Positions 22,110 to 32,933 of a DNA stretch of 64,000 nucleotides are shown in pieces; within the stretch, counting starts at the first letter, position 1; each line of letters starts with the position of its first letter. The notes under the pieces are model-generated. The model was not told where the DNA came from. It made no database searches and worked only from the letters and a program-made list of their open reading frames with translations. The position numbers were made by a program, and so were the translations under genes. Source of the stretch: Dolomedes plantarius (lineage: Eukaryota; Arthropoda; Arachnida; Araneae; Dolomedidae); the NCBI GenBank assembly GCA_907164885.2, contig OU015493.1, positions 121,673,693 to 121,737,692 of the forward strand, in the 5' to 3' direction.

Positions 22110-24010
22110 TTACGTTTCAGTACATGCTTTACAGTGGCATATTGAGATTGAAAGCTCATCACAAACTGGTTTTCCACAAGTTTTGCATGATTTTCTCGTT
22201 TTTCGCCGAAGTTTCATAGGAGCAGAAAGACATACTTGGCAAACTCCAACAACTGATTTTCTTCCAGTTGAATCACGTGCCTGAAAATTTGTGGTAGTAC
22301 TGGAGCTGGACGGCATCGCAGGCAGGGATACACTGACGAATTCAGATTGCTTTCTACACCTGAGCTGGTTGAAAAATGTCGCATGGATTGAATATTTCTT
22401 GACCGATCCTGAATTGATGGAAGACACAAGTTTTCACCTAACTGACGCAAAAATAAACGGCGGTCATTCTTTTTATGGCTGCGCATATCAACATTCGCCT
22501 TATAAATAATATAAGCAGCTAGAGCAAATATGTCCAAAATGTTAAAAAAGACAAGCAAGTGGCCATCTCTTCGTTTGACTCTAAGAGGTATATTTGTGAA
22601 GCATCCGTTCCATCGTGTCAACACTAGATTTTGTTTTGTAAAACGTGATGATTTCTGGCTTTTCCTTGGCCCCAGAGATACTTTCATCATGATGTAAAGT
22701 AGAAAGCAATATAACAGCTATTTTCTTAGGAGCATATGAACATATTGTTACATCATCATTGAATACGACTAAAGAACTTTACGATTCTCGTATTTGACAT
22801 GGTGAGATTTCAGTTGGACTATATTCCTTGTTTCTATTTAGAGTTACGATTGTCAGACGCCATGACAACAAAAGTTAAGCCATTGAGAGTGACGTAAAAA
22901 TTATCCAGGTTTCTGTCGGAGCGTTTGTATGGAGTAGCCAGCTCTTTTACGACCCTTTCGCCTTGATTGACTTCACGTTGCCTCCGGATTTTCCGGTATA
23001 CAATTGACCAGAAAGCGGGCAAAAATTAATGGTATCGCATATCCACCACACTTTTAAACCGTATTTTCCGGGCTTATTTGGCATAAACTGGGTGAATCGT
23101 GTTCTTCTATGATATGGAAATAGCTATTGTCAAATTTTGAGATGGTTTATACTTTTTTGTTAAGTAATTGTTTAGCAAACTTACTTAACAAATCTTTGGA
23201 ACTTAAGATCCAAAGATCGCGAAGTTCAGCAGATTTATTATTTTCGAGTCGTGCAGCTCGTGTGTTTTGATTATCAAATCGAAGGATATTCCAAAACCAA
23301 TTTATACTCATACTTGCTCTGTAAAGCGGATATGAAGTTGGTTTCCACATTTCTATGGTATCATCAGTGTTGGTATTATTAGCACCTGGTGTTAGTAGAA
23401 TTCCAATAAAAGCATCAAATTCTTTAGCTGTTAATTTCGTCCAGATTAATTGTTTCTTTTCTGAATTGTCTCGATTATATTTGTCGTAAACGGTAATAGC
23501 CTTCTGATTTGTATGTCTAATGATCATATCAACCATTTCATGTGGAAATATACACTTGAATGTATCACGAATGAATAAGGGCCTGTTCACATAGGAATCC
23601 GTTGCGTTGCGTTAAGGAAAAGATGACGTTGAGACGAAAATAAACCAATCATATGCCTCCAAACAATTAGCAATGAAATTTTTAACGCCTATGATTGGTT
23701 TATTTTCGTCTCAACGTCATCTTTTCCTTAACGCTACACAACGGACTCCTATCTGAACAGGCCCTTAGTTTTGTGTTGATTTGTGTGGCCCACTTCTTTC
23801 AGTAACAATATTATGAGCTGGTGTTTGATTATAAATTGGTGGATCTTTACCCCAAATAGTTTCATCTTCAGCATGAAACGAATTCAATGGCGTGACCAAT
23901 ACATTAGTAGTGTCTTCGGAAGAATCACTGTCGTTTGTGCTGTCACTGTCGAAATTGCAATTCCTCCATTTTTTCCTAGTAAAGTTGCGATTTATATAGA
24001 TATAAATAAA
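22110..24010 (-). pseudogene. piggyBac-1 transposase, broken
   Basis: Minus-strand pieces in order. An acidic N-terminal tail (about 23767-24000, Asp/Ser-rich) is separated from the rest by the MITE at 23579-23764. The next block (23147-23578) contains DTFKCIFPHEMVDMIIRHTNQ and LTAKEFDAFIGILL, the N-terminal DDE_Tnp_1_7 region. Block 22834-23022 contains VVKELATPYKRSDRN and LDNFYVT. Block 22214-22690 contains RNGCFTNIPLR-like and FFNILDIFALAAYIIY motifs. The C-terminal cysteine-rich region (22110-22280) has CQVC and KSCKTCGKPVCDE, the zinc-binding tail of piggyBac enzymes. The middle part between 23022 and 23147 and several frames are disrupted by shifts. Inactive but nearly full length in content. 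Confidence 0.8.
23579..23764. mobile_element. 186-bp Harbinger-like MITE, copy 2
   Basis: Same length and termini (GGGCCTGTTCACATAGGA) as the copy at 1173-1358, with its centre in the opposite orientation. Flanked by TAA on the left and TTA on the right. It splits the N-terminal end of the piggyBac-1 transposase. Confidence 0.8.
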
Positions 24011-24343
24011 TAAAATAATTACTAATTCATTATTAATTCACCAAAGCATACAGTAAATTGCAATACAATATAAATTGAAGAAAACTGTCCGTTTCTTACA
24101 TACAATTCAACGTGAAACGTACGCATAAAACGAGAGGAGAATAATGAGCCACTTCGTTTTTCAGTAAAAACAGGATATGTACATTCCGCAAGGACGAGGG
24201 TGTAAAGAACAGTTCTATTTAAATGGAAAGTGTGGTAGAAAGAAAGCTGATTTCAGTGTTGCGCTTTCGAAATTCGGTGTGGGTACCCCGGTACCCGGTC
24301 ATTGAAAGAAAGGGAAGCTTTTGGTCATTGACGCTAGGGTTAA

Positions 24344-24803
24344 AGTATGCTTACGCTATATTTACACCTTATAAAAAATGGACCGCAAAATCGTCCCCAC
24401 TTACATTAAATGGATAATTTTTGCTCACTCTCTCTATCTACGGGAAGATTTTCCATTATTTGATCAAGAGATATTGGTTTTGCTTTAAAGCAAATAACAC
24501 GCATTTACGATTTTTCTACATAGTGTTCCTACCTTGAACAATCCAAAATTTCTGCCGTAGTTGATACAACAATTGCTGAGGGCCAGCATGCAACAATTTT
24601 ATATAAAAACAATTTACAATTAAATTAGACAATTTATGAGCCGTGGGAAGCAGTATTGGAAAATTTTTCTCATGGCAAATTACTATCTTAAAGATATATT
24701 AAAGATATATTTTAATCTGCTCCCAACTCTAATAATACCGGCAGAATCAATGAAAGGGCATAAATTCTTTATCTGGCTGTCAGGATTTACTTCACCTTTG
24801 ATT
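24344..24803. other. Sequence between piggyBac-1 and BEL/Pao 2, nothing recognised
   Basis: No convincing ORF or repeat end. The integrase part of BEL/Pao 2 that should lie here on the minus strand is not recognisable. Confidence 0.4.
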
Positions 24804-25720
24804 TTAAGAGCACTCTCTTGAAAATTCAGACTCTTGCACCCATCTTATTAAAATAAGTTCAGCTTCTTCAACCTCTTCTCTAGTGAGGTGCCCAGAACGC
24901 TTCTCAATACCAGATTTACAATTATGCAAAAATCTAAGAATAAAACTCATAACATGCAATATTTTAAAATACTTATTACTACAATTTAGGATATCAGTAA
25001 AAAATGAATTGTTATATATAGCAAGTGAGGAACTCTGCTCACAGTGCAGTTTCTTTAGTTCACTCTGTACATCGTCCTTTATCACATTATCAGAGATTTC
25101 TCTCTGAGGATACTCACTATTTCTCAGAAAGGATGGGCCTTCCCACCACAAGTGGATCTCGAGCAATTTAGATGAATTCACACTTCGACTGATAAGATCA
25201 ACGAAGATTCGACTGATAAGCCGGATTGTCCACAGATGGAACATGCCTCCACTGTTCATAACAGGAAAGATCTTAAATTGTGGCCACACGATCCAATCTA
25301 GGCACAATAATCTTCTTCAGTGGAGCCACTCTGGACTTACTGGCTACCAGCTTAATGGCAACATCTCCAGCAGGTGTTTGAGATTTTCAGTAAACAACTG
25401 CTCCAAAGGCAACTTCTGAAGCGTCGCTAAATCCATGGAGCTCGATAATTTCAACATCAAAAAGGGGCAAAATACATCAGTTCACTCTTATGTTGCTAAT
25501 GGACTGTAATGCTTTAGAAAATTTATCCCATTCTCCATGAACTTCAGGGGGGAGCTGATCATCCCAATGAAGATTCAAAAGCCATAATTTTTGCAGAAAT
25601 ATTTTGACCAAAGATATTACAGGGCCAAGGAGACCCGGGGGTCAAACAGCTTTGCAATGGTAGACAAAACAGTTCGTTTAGTATGAATATCTGATGATGA
25701 TATGGAAACTTTAGAACAGA
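24804..25720 (-). pseudogene. pol: BEL/Pao 2 RNase H and downstream linker
   Basis: The longest open piece (24804-25307) contains a match to the BEL pattern PADLISRG---LLE--LWW-GP-FL (seen as DLISRSVNSSKLLEIHLWW) and ends with REEVEEAELILIRWVQ, the usual lead-in to the integrase zinc-binding domain. Short frames in 25440-25720 match the RT-RNase H connection (TKRTVLS-IAK-FDP). Frames change several times. No integrase follows. Confidence 0.7.
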
Positions 25721-25721
25721 A

Positions 25722-27331
25722 CTAATCATCGATAGAGTCCCAAATGACACCTAAAGTCTTTGTTTCTAAATTTGAAAACTCGTAGCTGCTTCCAGAAGTA
25801 GCGGACAATTGAAGATGATTGCCACACCATTTATGCAACCTCATTCCAGCTCGAATTAACATTGAAGTGAACTGTTGTTGTATCTCTATGCGTTCAGGTA
25901 AAGTTTTTGCTCCAGACAGCACGTCGTCAACATGTAGAAGTCATTCAAGACAATAGAAGCTGCAAGAGGTAAATTGTGTCCTTCATCCTTGCAATCTGAA
26001 TTAGAGTTCGTGTCGCTAAGAATGGCGCACTCACAGTGCCATATGTAATAGTCGATAGTTCGAAGGTTTTGACTGTACTTAACTCACTGTCCTTCCATAC
26101 TATACGTTGTGAATGTCGCTGACCAGGATGCATGTAAATCATACGATACATTTTTTCTATGTCGGCAGTAAGGCGAATGGAATGGAACCGCATCATGATT
26201 GAGTTTAAGTCCTCTTGGACAGGCCCTGATTTTCCATTAGACCTGGTAGGCCTGGGCCTAGGGGCCCCCGAATGTTAGGGGCCCCCAAAAATTTTAATTT
26301 TAAAAAGAAAAAATTCCCAATTCAATTTTTTTTTAATTTTACCTTTTTTAATAGCAATTGTTTTTATATATCCTTTCAAATTTAATTGATTGGTTATCAT
26401 ATGTATAGTTATACATATAGTTCATCATATGTATGTTATAGTGTATATAAGGGCTTAATAAGTTTTTCTGGTTTCATTGTATTGGTGATTTAAGGATGAA
26501 GTTAATATGTTGTATTGTTTTTTGTTATTTGATAATGTTCTAGGCTTCTATGCTTCAAATTGCCAATTTTTGGTAAAATGGTACTTTCACAATGATTCAT
26601 GATTATTATTTTTTTTTTTTTGTGTGTGTCAATTTTGGAAATTTTACACCCACATCAGTGTTAGGGGGCCCCCATCCCGAGTTGTGCCTATATTCAAGAA
26701 TTTTCTAAATCGGGCCCTGCTCTTGGACCACTCCTCCGTTAAGCTGCAAACTATTGAAAGAAGTTCCATTCGTTGTTTCACTCGATGCGTTGAATACAGC
26801 ACGCAGCTTTGTAGACATCTTCTCGGGTCTGTAAAAACCAAGGTGGGGCATGTAGTAGAATAACTCTGGTTCTGCCTCATGCGTCACGTCTTTCATGTGT
26901 CCCAATCTCTCATATTCATTAATAAAGTATTTTTATAAGTTTAAATAATTTTGATCACGAAATAGCTTAATCCAAAGTGAATTTAATCTTTTTAGCGCTA
27001 TGCTTCTAGACTCGCCTAAACAATTAGGTTCCTCTTTAAGTGGGATTGAAACTACATATTTTCCACTGGGCTCTCTGAAATGAGTTTGAATAAACTGTTC
27101 CTCAGCAATCTTTGCCTCGTCCGATTTAGGGGTTTCTAACTCAACGCTTTCTAATTCCCAAAATTTCCTCATGGTGCTGATTAAGTCGTCATCAAGTATT
27201 AACCCACAATGAATTTTTTGGTTATCTGATTCCGTAACACTGCCACTAGCCAAAAATTCAAAAACACTATTTTGAAAAAACAACTCTGAATTTGGTGAAT
27301 TTTTTCTGGCCTCAACAAATGATAAAACCAT
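25722..27331 (-). pseudogene. pol: BEL/Pao 2 reverse transcriptase region
   Basis: Piece 26933-27331 is the linker before RT (ending SLWIKLFRDQNYL). Piece 26720-26905 contains YYMPHLGFYRPEK and LRAVFNASSETTNG, the start of the BEL RT fold. After the hAT MITE, 25945-26196 gives SIRLTADIEKMYRMI and TYGTVSAPFLATRTL. The active site VDD lies near 25925, followed by LSGAKTLPE. The RT frame is broken by a frameshift near 25930-25945 and by the MITE. The enzyme would have copied the element RNA in cytoplasmic particles; this copy cannot. Confidence 0.78.
26220..26719. mobile_element. 500-bp non-autonomous hAT element
   Basis: Exact 8-bp duplication CTCTTGGA (26212-26219 and 26720-26727). Ends CAGGCCCTGATTTTCC and, on the opposite strand, CAGGGCCCGATTTAGAA. 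Contains GGGGCCCCC blocks next to both ends. The BEL/Pao 2 frame resumes across the duplication, which proves the order of insertion. Confidence 0.88.
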
Positions 27332-27349
27332 TTAGCACCCTGAAGACAA

Positions 27350-27766
27350 TCAACCTTTTGGGGGAACCATAAAATTATCGGCCAAATTTAAATTAGAAGG
27401 AATCTGTCCTTCAACCCTTAAATATTTGCCTGGGGTTAAATCAGTAATTTTGTCTACAACAAGAAACTCAAATTCTTGGTTAAAACTCTTATCAACGTTT
27501 GAAATTTCAGTTTTAACAGATTTAGTAACAGTCATTGAGGAATTATTTAAACACGATATTATCACATTAATTCTTTCTTGCTTTAGCCCTAATCTATTTG
27601 CACACTCTTTAGTCATAATATATGACTGGCTACCTACATCAAGTAGCCCTCTAACAGGCTGCAAATTCCCATATTTATCTAGGGTGTAAAATATAGCAGT
27701 ACTCAACAATACAGTTCTCTTTCGTTTGTTTTCAGTTGTACTAGTATCTGAAAAAAACGATTGCAT
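27350..27766 (-). pseudogene. pol: BEL/Pao 2 aspartic protease region
   Basis: 138 residues with LLSTAIFYTLDKYGN, then LLDVGSQSYIMTKECANRLGL, the DUF1758/retropepsin-like core of BEL elements. The family normally has D-[ST]-G, and here the triad reads DVG. The following sequence (DFEFLVV-like block, then IPSNLNLADNF) is the usual C-terminal part of the domain. A stop separates it from the next piece at 27331. Upstream to 27903 are further Gag/protease codons in broken frames. Confidence 0.75.
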
Positions 27767-27903
27767 ATTTTCATGGGTTACACTAGAATTTGGGTAAAAA
27801 ACATTATTTTCCGCATTTAGAATAGATTTTTGGACCCTCTCCCAAACTTGTTACTGCACTAGTTTCGATTTTAATACTCTTACTGGATTGATAATATTCT
27901 CTG

Positions 27904-28090
27904 TGTTAAATATTTGTTTGATATTGGTGCAATTATTTTGTTGAATCATTGAGGAGACGAATGACCGACATTATCTACTATACGTTTTATTGAACGACAT
28001 CAACAACAGGAACAGAAGAAAAACAAAAAGTGGATAGAAGTGGAAGTAGAAAATAGTAGTAGTGGAAGTAGCAGTAGTTAATACATAACA
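27904..28090 (-). repeat. Gypsy 1 3' LTR
   Basis: 187 bp. On the minus strand it runs TGTTATGTATTAAC to ATTTAACA, with AATAAA near its middle. It is preceded by a short purine-rich tract (GGAGAA) just inside the element. The other LTR copy at 32407-32482 matches its outer end. Confidence 0.8.
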
Positions 28091-28215
28091 ATTCTCCGAT
28101 GCTTATTTAAAACGTTAAATATTTACCTATATACAAATTGTAAATTAGTGAAGGAAATTGAAATAAAGATTAAAGTACATCGAATACATTTTTTTTATTT
28201 GTTAGAGATTTAGCT

Positions 28216-29409
28216 TCACGACTGCTTTTCGTTGACTGGATGATCTGTAATGCTGGAGTCAGATGTTGTTTTAACACTGTTCTTTTGTGGTACTGTGGAG
28301 CTTGAGGGTAACTGGAGCAAAGAATTCGGATCATTGAGTTTTACACTTCGGGAAGTAACATTCATTGGAGGTTGATGTGCAGGAACTTGGCCGTGCTGTT
28401 GCGAGGAAATACCATTGTGATGACTGGAGATTGAAGGACTGGAAGCTGGCAGCGAGAAGTGAACTCTCTTGGGCCAAGAAAAATCTAAAGAGGTTAATGC
28501 CTTTTCAACTTTACAGGATCTTAGCTGGTTGAAGTGCCGTTTAAGCACATATCCGTCATCCAACTCTATGAGGTAATGAAGTCGTCCAAGTTTCTCAACG
28601 ACGGTGCCATATCTCCATTTGTTAGATGATATATAATTTCGAGGTTGAACCCTTTCTCCGAGTCTGTAACTTTTGTTAAAATCTGGCTGTGAGGCATTAT
28701 TCTTCAATCTTGATGTTGGTTTAATTAGATCAAGTTCTGATTGTAAATTTCTCCCCAATAACAGTTCCGATGGAGTTTGACCATTGTTGAGTGGAGTTAT
28801 TCTGAATCGAAAAAGGAGTTTACACAACTTACTATGAAGCTTGCCTGGGTAAAATTTCATGCATTTCAATTTTGTTTTAAGAATTTGGACGTATCTATCT
28901 GCCTGTTCATTAGTTGATGGGTAGACTGGTGCAATGAGACGTTGTTGGATACCATTAGTTTTACAATAATCCTTGAACTCTTTGGATTTGAAAATTGAAG
29001 CATTATCAGACAATAGGATTTCGGGTAGTCCATGTTGGCTGAAAATTTCTTCAAGGAAGAAAATGGTGTTTGAAGTAGTTGGAGATTTCTTTGTTGCAAA
29101 TATTTCTGGCCATTTTGAAAGTGCATCCACAACAATTAAAAAATGGTGTTCTATGAATGGGCCGGCATAGTCAATATGTATTCTTTGCCAGTTTTTCTCT
29201 GGTGATTCCCAAATGTGGAGGGGTGCCTTAGCTGGATTCTTTTTGATATTGCAACATTCTCGGCAACTCTTTACGGTATTCTCAATATCGGAATCGCTGT
29301 TCTTCCAATAGCAGTAATTTCGAGAAAGAGCCTTCATCTTAACAATGCCTATGTGTGTTGAATGTAGTTGATTGAGCATTTCTGGTTGAAGAGATTTTGG
29401 GACGATCAC
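28216..29409 (-). CDS. pol: Gypsy 1 integrase
   Basis: An open frame of 397 residues with the integrase H2C2 zinc domain at about 10-55 (H---H then CRECCNIKK), and a core with D in HIDYAGPF, D in LLSDNASIF and, at the third position, NEQADRYVQ, where the family has NGQAERYVQ; the catalytic Glu is thus Asp here. A C-terminal chromodomain-less tail follows, rich in Ser/Gln, ending EKQS. Integrase would join the cDNA to host DNA. The E-to-D change and upstream breaks suggest an inactive copy, although the reading frame is open throughout. Confidence 0.85.
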   Translation of the reverse strand: MIVPKSLQPEMLNQLHSTHIGIVKMKALSRNYCYWKNSDSDIENTVKSCRECCNIKKNPAKAPLHIWESPEKNWQRIHIDYAGPFIEHHFLIVVDALSKWPEIFATKKSPTTSNTIFFLEEIFSQHGLPEILLSDNASIFKSKEFKDYCKTNGIQQRLIAPVYPSTNEQADRYVQILKTKLKCMKFYPGKLHSKLCKLLFRFRITPLNNGQTPSELLLGRNLQSELDLIKPTSRLKNNASQPDFNKSYRLGERVQPRNYISSNKWRYGTVVEKLGRLHYLIELDDGYVLKRHFNQLRSCKVEKALTSLDFSWPKRVHFSLPASSPSISSHHNGISSQQHGQVPAHQPPMNVTSRSVKLNDPNSLLQLPSSSTVPQKNSVKTTSDSSITDHPVNEKQS

Positions 29410-29444
29410 TCGATTTCTTCTAAACAGGATTCCATCTTGAGGAG

Positions 29445-30120
29445 TTATAGTAGGATCGAATACGTTTCCAAGAAAATGTCATATTTCATCTTTCTCAATT
29501 CTGGATCAAGCTCTGTTTCTTCTTTAATTTTCTGTGCCGTTAAGGTTTCTGTTGAAATGTAGTTGATAATAAATTGTTGGTATGCTTGTGATTCGTCAAT
29601 ACAATTAATTTGATTAATTAATATCGGTAATGGATATCTGGAAAGGTAATATGCATTTAAATGTTTCGCAGATTTACTATGTATAATTGTGTAATCAAAG
29701 CTAGAAAGAAAATGGCCATATAGAAGCATTCTTGATATGGCTGGGAAACTTTTCCCAGGATGGAAGATGGTGCAAATGGCTTTGTTATCGAGAATTAAGG
29801 CCAATTTCCTTCCAAAAATGTAGTCATAGGATTTTTTACAAGCCCACACCACTGTAGTTACCTAGCGATCAAGTTGACTATAATTTTTCTCAGCAGCAGT
29901 CCGACTTCTAGATGTGAAAGCGATCGGGCGCTCAGTTCCATCAGGCATTGTATGCGACAGAACCCCTGAGAGTCCAAAGGGACTGGCATCTGTGGCTAAA
30001 GTACTGGGAGATCAGGATTGTAAGGTACAAGGTCTTGATTGCTAGTAATAACTGATTTTGCGTTTAAGAAAGCAGCTTCACACGGTGCAATCCATTTGAA
30101 ACGAATGTTTTTACATAGGA
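29445..30120 (-). pseudogene. pol: Gypsy 1 RNase H region
   Basis: Piece 29445-29852 encodes VVWACKKSYDYIFGRK-type sequence, then SFDYTIIHSKSAKHLNAYYLSRYPLP, the C-terminal half of the Ty3/gypsy RNase H and its usual end (H-N--ADALSR). The N-terminal half (29860-30120) is readable only with several frame changes. Confidence 0.75.
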
Positions 30121-30122
30121 GG

Positions 30123-31394
30123 TTATTTAATGAATGAAGAAGACTGGAGGCATCTGGAATAATACATTACCAGACCAATGAATTTACGGACATCATCAAC
30201 ATTTCTAGGTCGAGATGTTTCAGAAATGGCTTTGATTTTGTCTGGTGATTTGTGGAGTCCAGCAGAGCTAATAATGTGTCCTAAGTACTGAACTTTTTCT
30301 TCAAAAAATTTACATTTGGCAAGATTTAGATGCAAGTTAAATTCACGTAACTTTTTAAGTACTTTAATTAAACGTTGTTGGCATTCTTGTTTGTCTTTTC
30401 CTTGAATAATTATGTCGTAAAAATATGCAATTGTCCCATCCAAATCTTGTACTAACTGGTCAATAAATTTGAGGAACTCATTAGGAGCAGTTTTTATACC
30501 AAAGAATAGCCTTTTGGCTAAATATGTACCACGATGGGTTGAAAGAGTTTGAAATTTAGTACTTTCGTCGTCGACCTTCAGGTGTAAGTATGCTTTGCAA
30601 ATGTCTAGGGTACAGAAAAATTTTCCATCGCGCAATTTATTAAAAATGTCCTCAATTCTAGGAATTGAGTGTCGTGCATTTTGGAGCTGATTATTAACTG
30701 TGACTTTAAAATCTGCACAAATGCGTACGGAGCCATCGGATTTTGAAACAACCACGAGGGGTGTTCCCCATTCAGAAAAGTCAGTTTTTTCAATTATATC
30801 TTCTGCCTCTAATTTATCAAGTTCTTGGTCAACTTTTTGTTTTAAAGCATATGGAACCATACGGGCTTTAATAAAAACTGATTTAGCATCTGGGATTAGT
30901 TTTAGAGAACATGTGTAATCAGGAATACAACCAATCTTAGGTTCAATTACATCAGAATATAAATGAATAATTTTTGAAATAGAAATATCAACACAAGGAC
31001 CATTTGAAATTTTGTTTAGATCATGTAAATTTATGTTCAATTTTCGAATCCAATCACGTCCTAAAATAGAGCTTTTTTGACTTGACACGACAAATAAATC
31101 TTCATAACTCAAATTATTTTGATACGAAACGTTTAACTTTACAACACCAAGTGGTTTGAAAAGCTGGCCTGTGTAACTTCGAAAACATACATTTGTTCTC
31201 TGAATAGGAACGTTAAGCTTTAATTTTTTGAATTCATCAGCATTCATTATGCTTACTTTGCTTCCTGAATCGCATTCGAATCGATGTTCAAAACCATTCA
31301 ATTTAACAGTAGCGTACATCTTATCATCAGTTGCATAATAATTAGAAAACACATCATAAATCTGATTCACAGCTAAGTCATCTGAATCGCTCAT
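30123..31394 (-). CDS. pol: Gypsy 1 protease and reverse transcriptase
   Basis: A 423-residue ORF. The aspartic protease core lies at about 38-50 (RFECDSGSKVSIM, triad DSG). RT spans about 165-423, with FCTLDICKAYLHL (first catalytic Asp) and FFGIKTAPNEFLKF. The active-site box reads YFYDIIIQG: the first of the two catalytic aspartates in Y-x-D-D is Tyr. Downstream are the thumb motifs CKFFEEKVQYLGHIIS. The ORF is open but the active-site change should abolish polymerase activity. It stops within the thumb region near 30123, and the connection to RNase H is frameshifted. Confidence 0.85.
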   Translation of the reverse strand: MSDSDDLAVNQIYDVFSNYYATDDKMYATVKLNGFEHRFECDSGSKVSIMNADEFKKLKLNVPIQRTNVCFRSYTGQLFKPLGVVKLNVSYQNNLSYEDLFVVSSQKSSILGRDWIRKLNINLHDLNKISNGPCVDISISKIIHLYSDVIEPKIGCIPDYTCSLKLIPDAKSVFIKARMVPYALKQKVDQELDKLEAEDIIEKTDFSEWGTPLVVVSKSDGSVRICADFKVTVNNQLQNARHSIPRIEDIFNKLRDGKFFCTLDICKAYLHLKVDDESTKFQTLSTHRGTYLAKRLFFGIKTAPNEFLKFIDQLVQDLDGTIAYFYDIIIQGKDKQECQQRLIKVLKKLREFNLHLNLAKCKFFEEKVQYLGHIISSAGLHKSPDKIKAISETSRPRNVDDVRKFIGLVMYYSRCLQSSSFIK

Positions 31395-31511
31395 TATGTG
31401 TTTGACGTTTCGATTGTTCGTTTTTTTTATATTAAGCTAGAAATGCAAACTGAAACTAAACCTTGTTTGATGTGACCTTGTTTTTACACGATTTTCAGCG
31501 CAATTTATTCG

Positions 31512-32383
31512 TTAGAAAGCAATTTTGAGTTCTATGATTGGATTTTCCACAGCGTAAACATAATCCTTCTAATCCAAGCTCTTTTAGATTAGCACCTTTC
31601 GATTTCATGGGTGATTTTGATCTACTTCTGGTTTCGAATTTTCATTTCTGGTTTGAAAATGACGCCTATTTTTCTCACTATTGTGCAATATTTTGTTAAC
31701 AGAAGTTGAAAATTGACTCTTATAAATTTCTTTGTTTTCAATTTTTGCAGCTTCAATAGCTAAAGCAATTTCGATATTTTTTCAAATGTTATATCACCTT
31801 GTTGTAATAATTTTTCACGTATATCAGAATCAGACAAACTTCGAATAAACTGAGAACGTAATAATAAGTTTAACATAGATTTAGAACAATCACTTGAATT
31901 ACATTCAGATATAAATTCAGTATTTTTTGTAAGATCTTTCAATGAAGAAATGAAAGTAGATATCGACTCACCTCGATTTTGAAGTCCAGAGAAAAGTTTA
32001 TGTCGTTCCGTTAAATCGTTGTGTTTTGGCGATAAATGTTTTTTAAGTAATGACAAGAGTTCTTTGAATGTCTTTGCTGAGGGAAGATCAGGAGCAGTAA
32101 GACTTGAAAGGAGTTGATATTGCTGTGATCCAAGACAATTTATTAGAACAAGGACTTTTAATTCTTCGGTTTCCTTGTCATCGGTTGATAGTCCTTTTAA
32201 CTTAAAATAATTTTCCAGTCTCTGGGTATAACAGTCAAGATACTCTGATGTCTCATCATATTGGTCGAAAGTTAGATTTTGTGTAGCGAGAACATCCTTG
32301 GCACTACGTTTCGATTCTGAAGTAACGTTGAGTTTTGTAACGAATTCTTGAAGAGTCGCTATCAACTGGATAAGTTCAGCCAT
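31512..32383 (-). pseudogene. gag: Gypsy 1 Gag
   Basis: Piece 31760-32383 (207 residues) begins MAELIQLIATLQEFV 24 bases inside the 5' LTR and has a typical gypsy Gag pattern: YLDCYTQRLENYFKLKG, then KELLSLLKKHLSPKHN and ESISTFISSLKDLT. A frameshift near 31760 leads to the zinc knuckle LCLRCGKSNHRTQNC (CX2CX4HX4C) at about 31520-31570. Gag would form the particle and bind RNA. Confidence 0.82.
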
Positions 32384-32482
32384 TTCGTTTTACCTCGTCG
32401 CCACTTTGTTAAATATTTGTTTGATATTGGTGCAATTATTTTGTTGAATCATTGGAGACGAATGACCGACATTATCTACTAT
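32384..32482 (-). repeat. Gypsy 1 primer-binding site and 5' LTR fragment
   Basis: LTR bases 32407-32482 match the 3' LTR end, with ATTTAACA as the inner terminus. Immediately inside (minus strand) is AAGTGGCGACGAGG, a TGGCG-type primer-binding site for a tRNA ending CGCCA. The rest of the LTR is lost at the hAT junction. Confidence 0.7.
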
Positions 32483-32933
32483 CAGGGGCGGATCCAGGAG
32501 GGGGCTGCATTCCCCCCCTTTTAGGTCATGTTTTTCAATTTAAAGAAAGAACTCAAGATTACAAGAAGCAAAGAAAATAAAGTAACAAATAATATGTAGC
32601 GCTAGTGCCAAGTTTTGAGGAAAGAAATGTTAAGTTTAAACGTGCTTCTCGATTAGAAGTGCGCCAGTGCAGTGCATTTCGCTTGAAGGTCGAATCTAGT
32701 GTACAAAAATAGATAAGCGATCGCCGCACCCCATCACCAGTCGCGCCAAGATCACTATCCTTGCCGTCGTACAGCGTGAGTGACACAGAGACAGGTTCAG
32801 TGTTTGTTGACTTGTGGTTATTGAAAAACGGATCTGTTTGAGAATTGCAAAGTGCGTGTGTGTGTGTTTTCAGACTGTCATTTGTTGAGTTTGATGGTTT
32901 ATGTACAAAGTACCCTACTACCCTTGCACTAAA

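Larger units (their letters stand above)
16803..24339 (-). mobile_element. piggyBac-1, outer shell of a nested insertion
   Basis: Perfect 17-bp inverted repeats CCCTAGCGTCAATGACC (16803-16819 and 24323-24339) flanked by TTAA on both sides (16799-16802, 24340-24343). Both are piggyBac hallmarks. Next to each repeat is a GGTACCC-type palindrome. The 7.5-kb span is inflated by a Helitron-like element (17089-21962), which itself carries two more elements, and by a MITE at 23579-23764. Without these the element is about 2.5 kb, normal for the family. The transposase is on the minus strand at 22110-24010 and is broken. Confidence 0.92.
24804..27903 (-). mobile_element. BEL/Pao element 2, decayed and truncated
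   Basis: Minus-strand remnants run from aspartic protease (27350-27766) through reverse transcriptase (25720-26905) to RNase H and its tail (24804-25560). Gag is cut off by gypsy element 1 starting at 27904, integrase is absent at the left end, and no LTR is seen. A hAT MITE sits inside RT at 26220-26719. Many stops and shifts make this one of the oldest elements in the window. Confidence 0.8.
27904..32482 (-). mobile_element. Ty3/gypsy element 1
   Basis: Order on the minus strand: 5' LTR fragment (32407-32482), gag, protease-RT, RNase H, integrase, 3' LTR (27904-28090). The two LTR pieces match over their shared 76-79 bases with a 2-base gap. The 5' LTR is cut by the hAT element at 32483, so no target duplication can be checked. 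Several catalytic residues are changed, so it is inactive. Confidence 0.9.
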
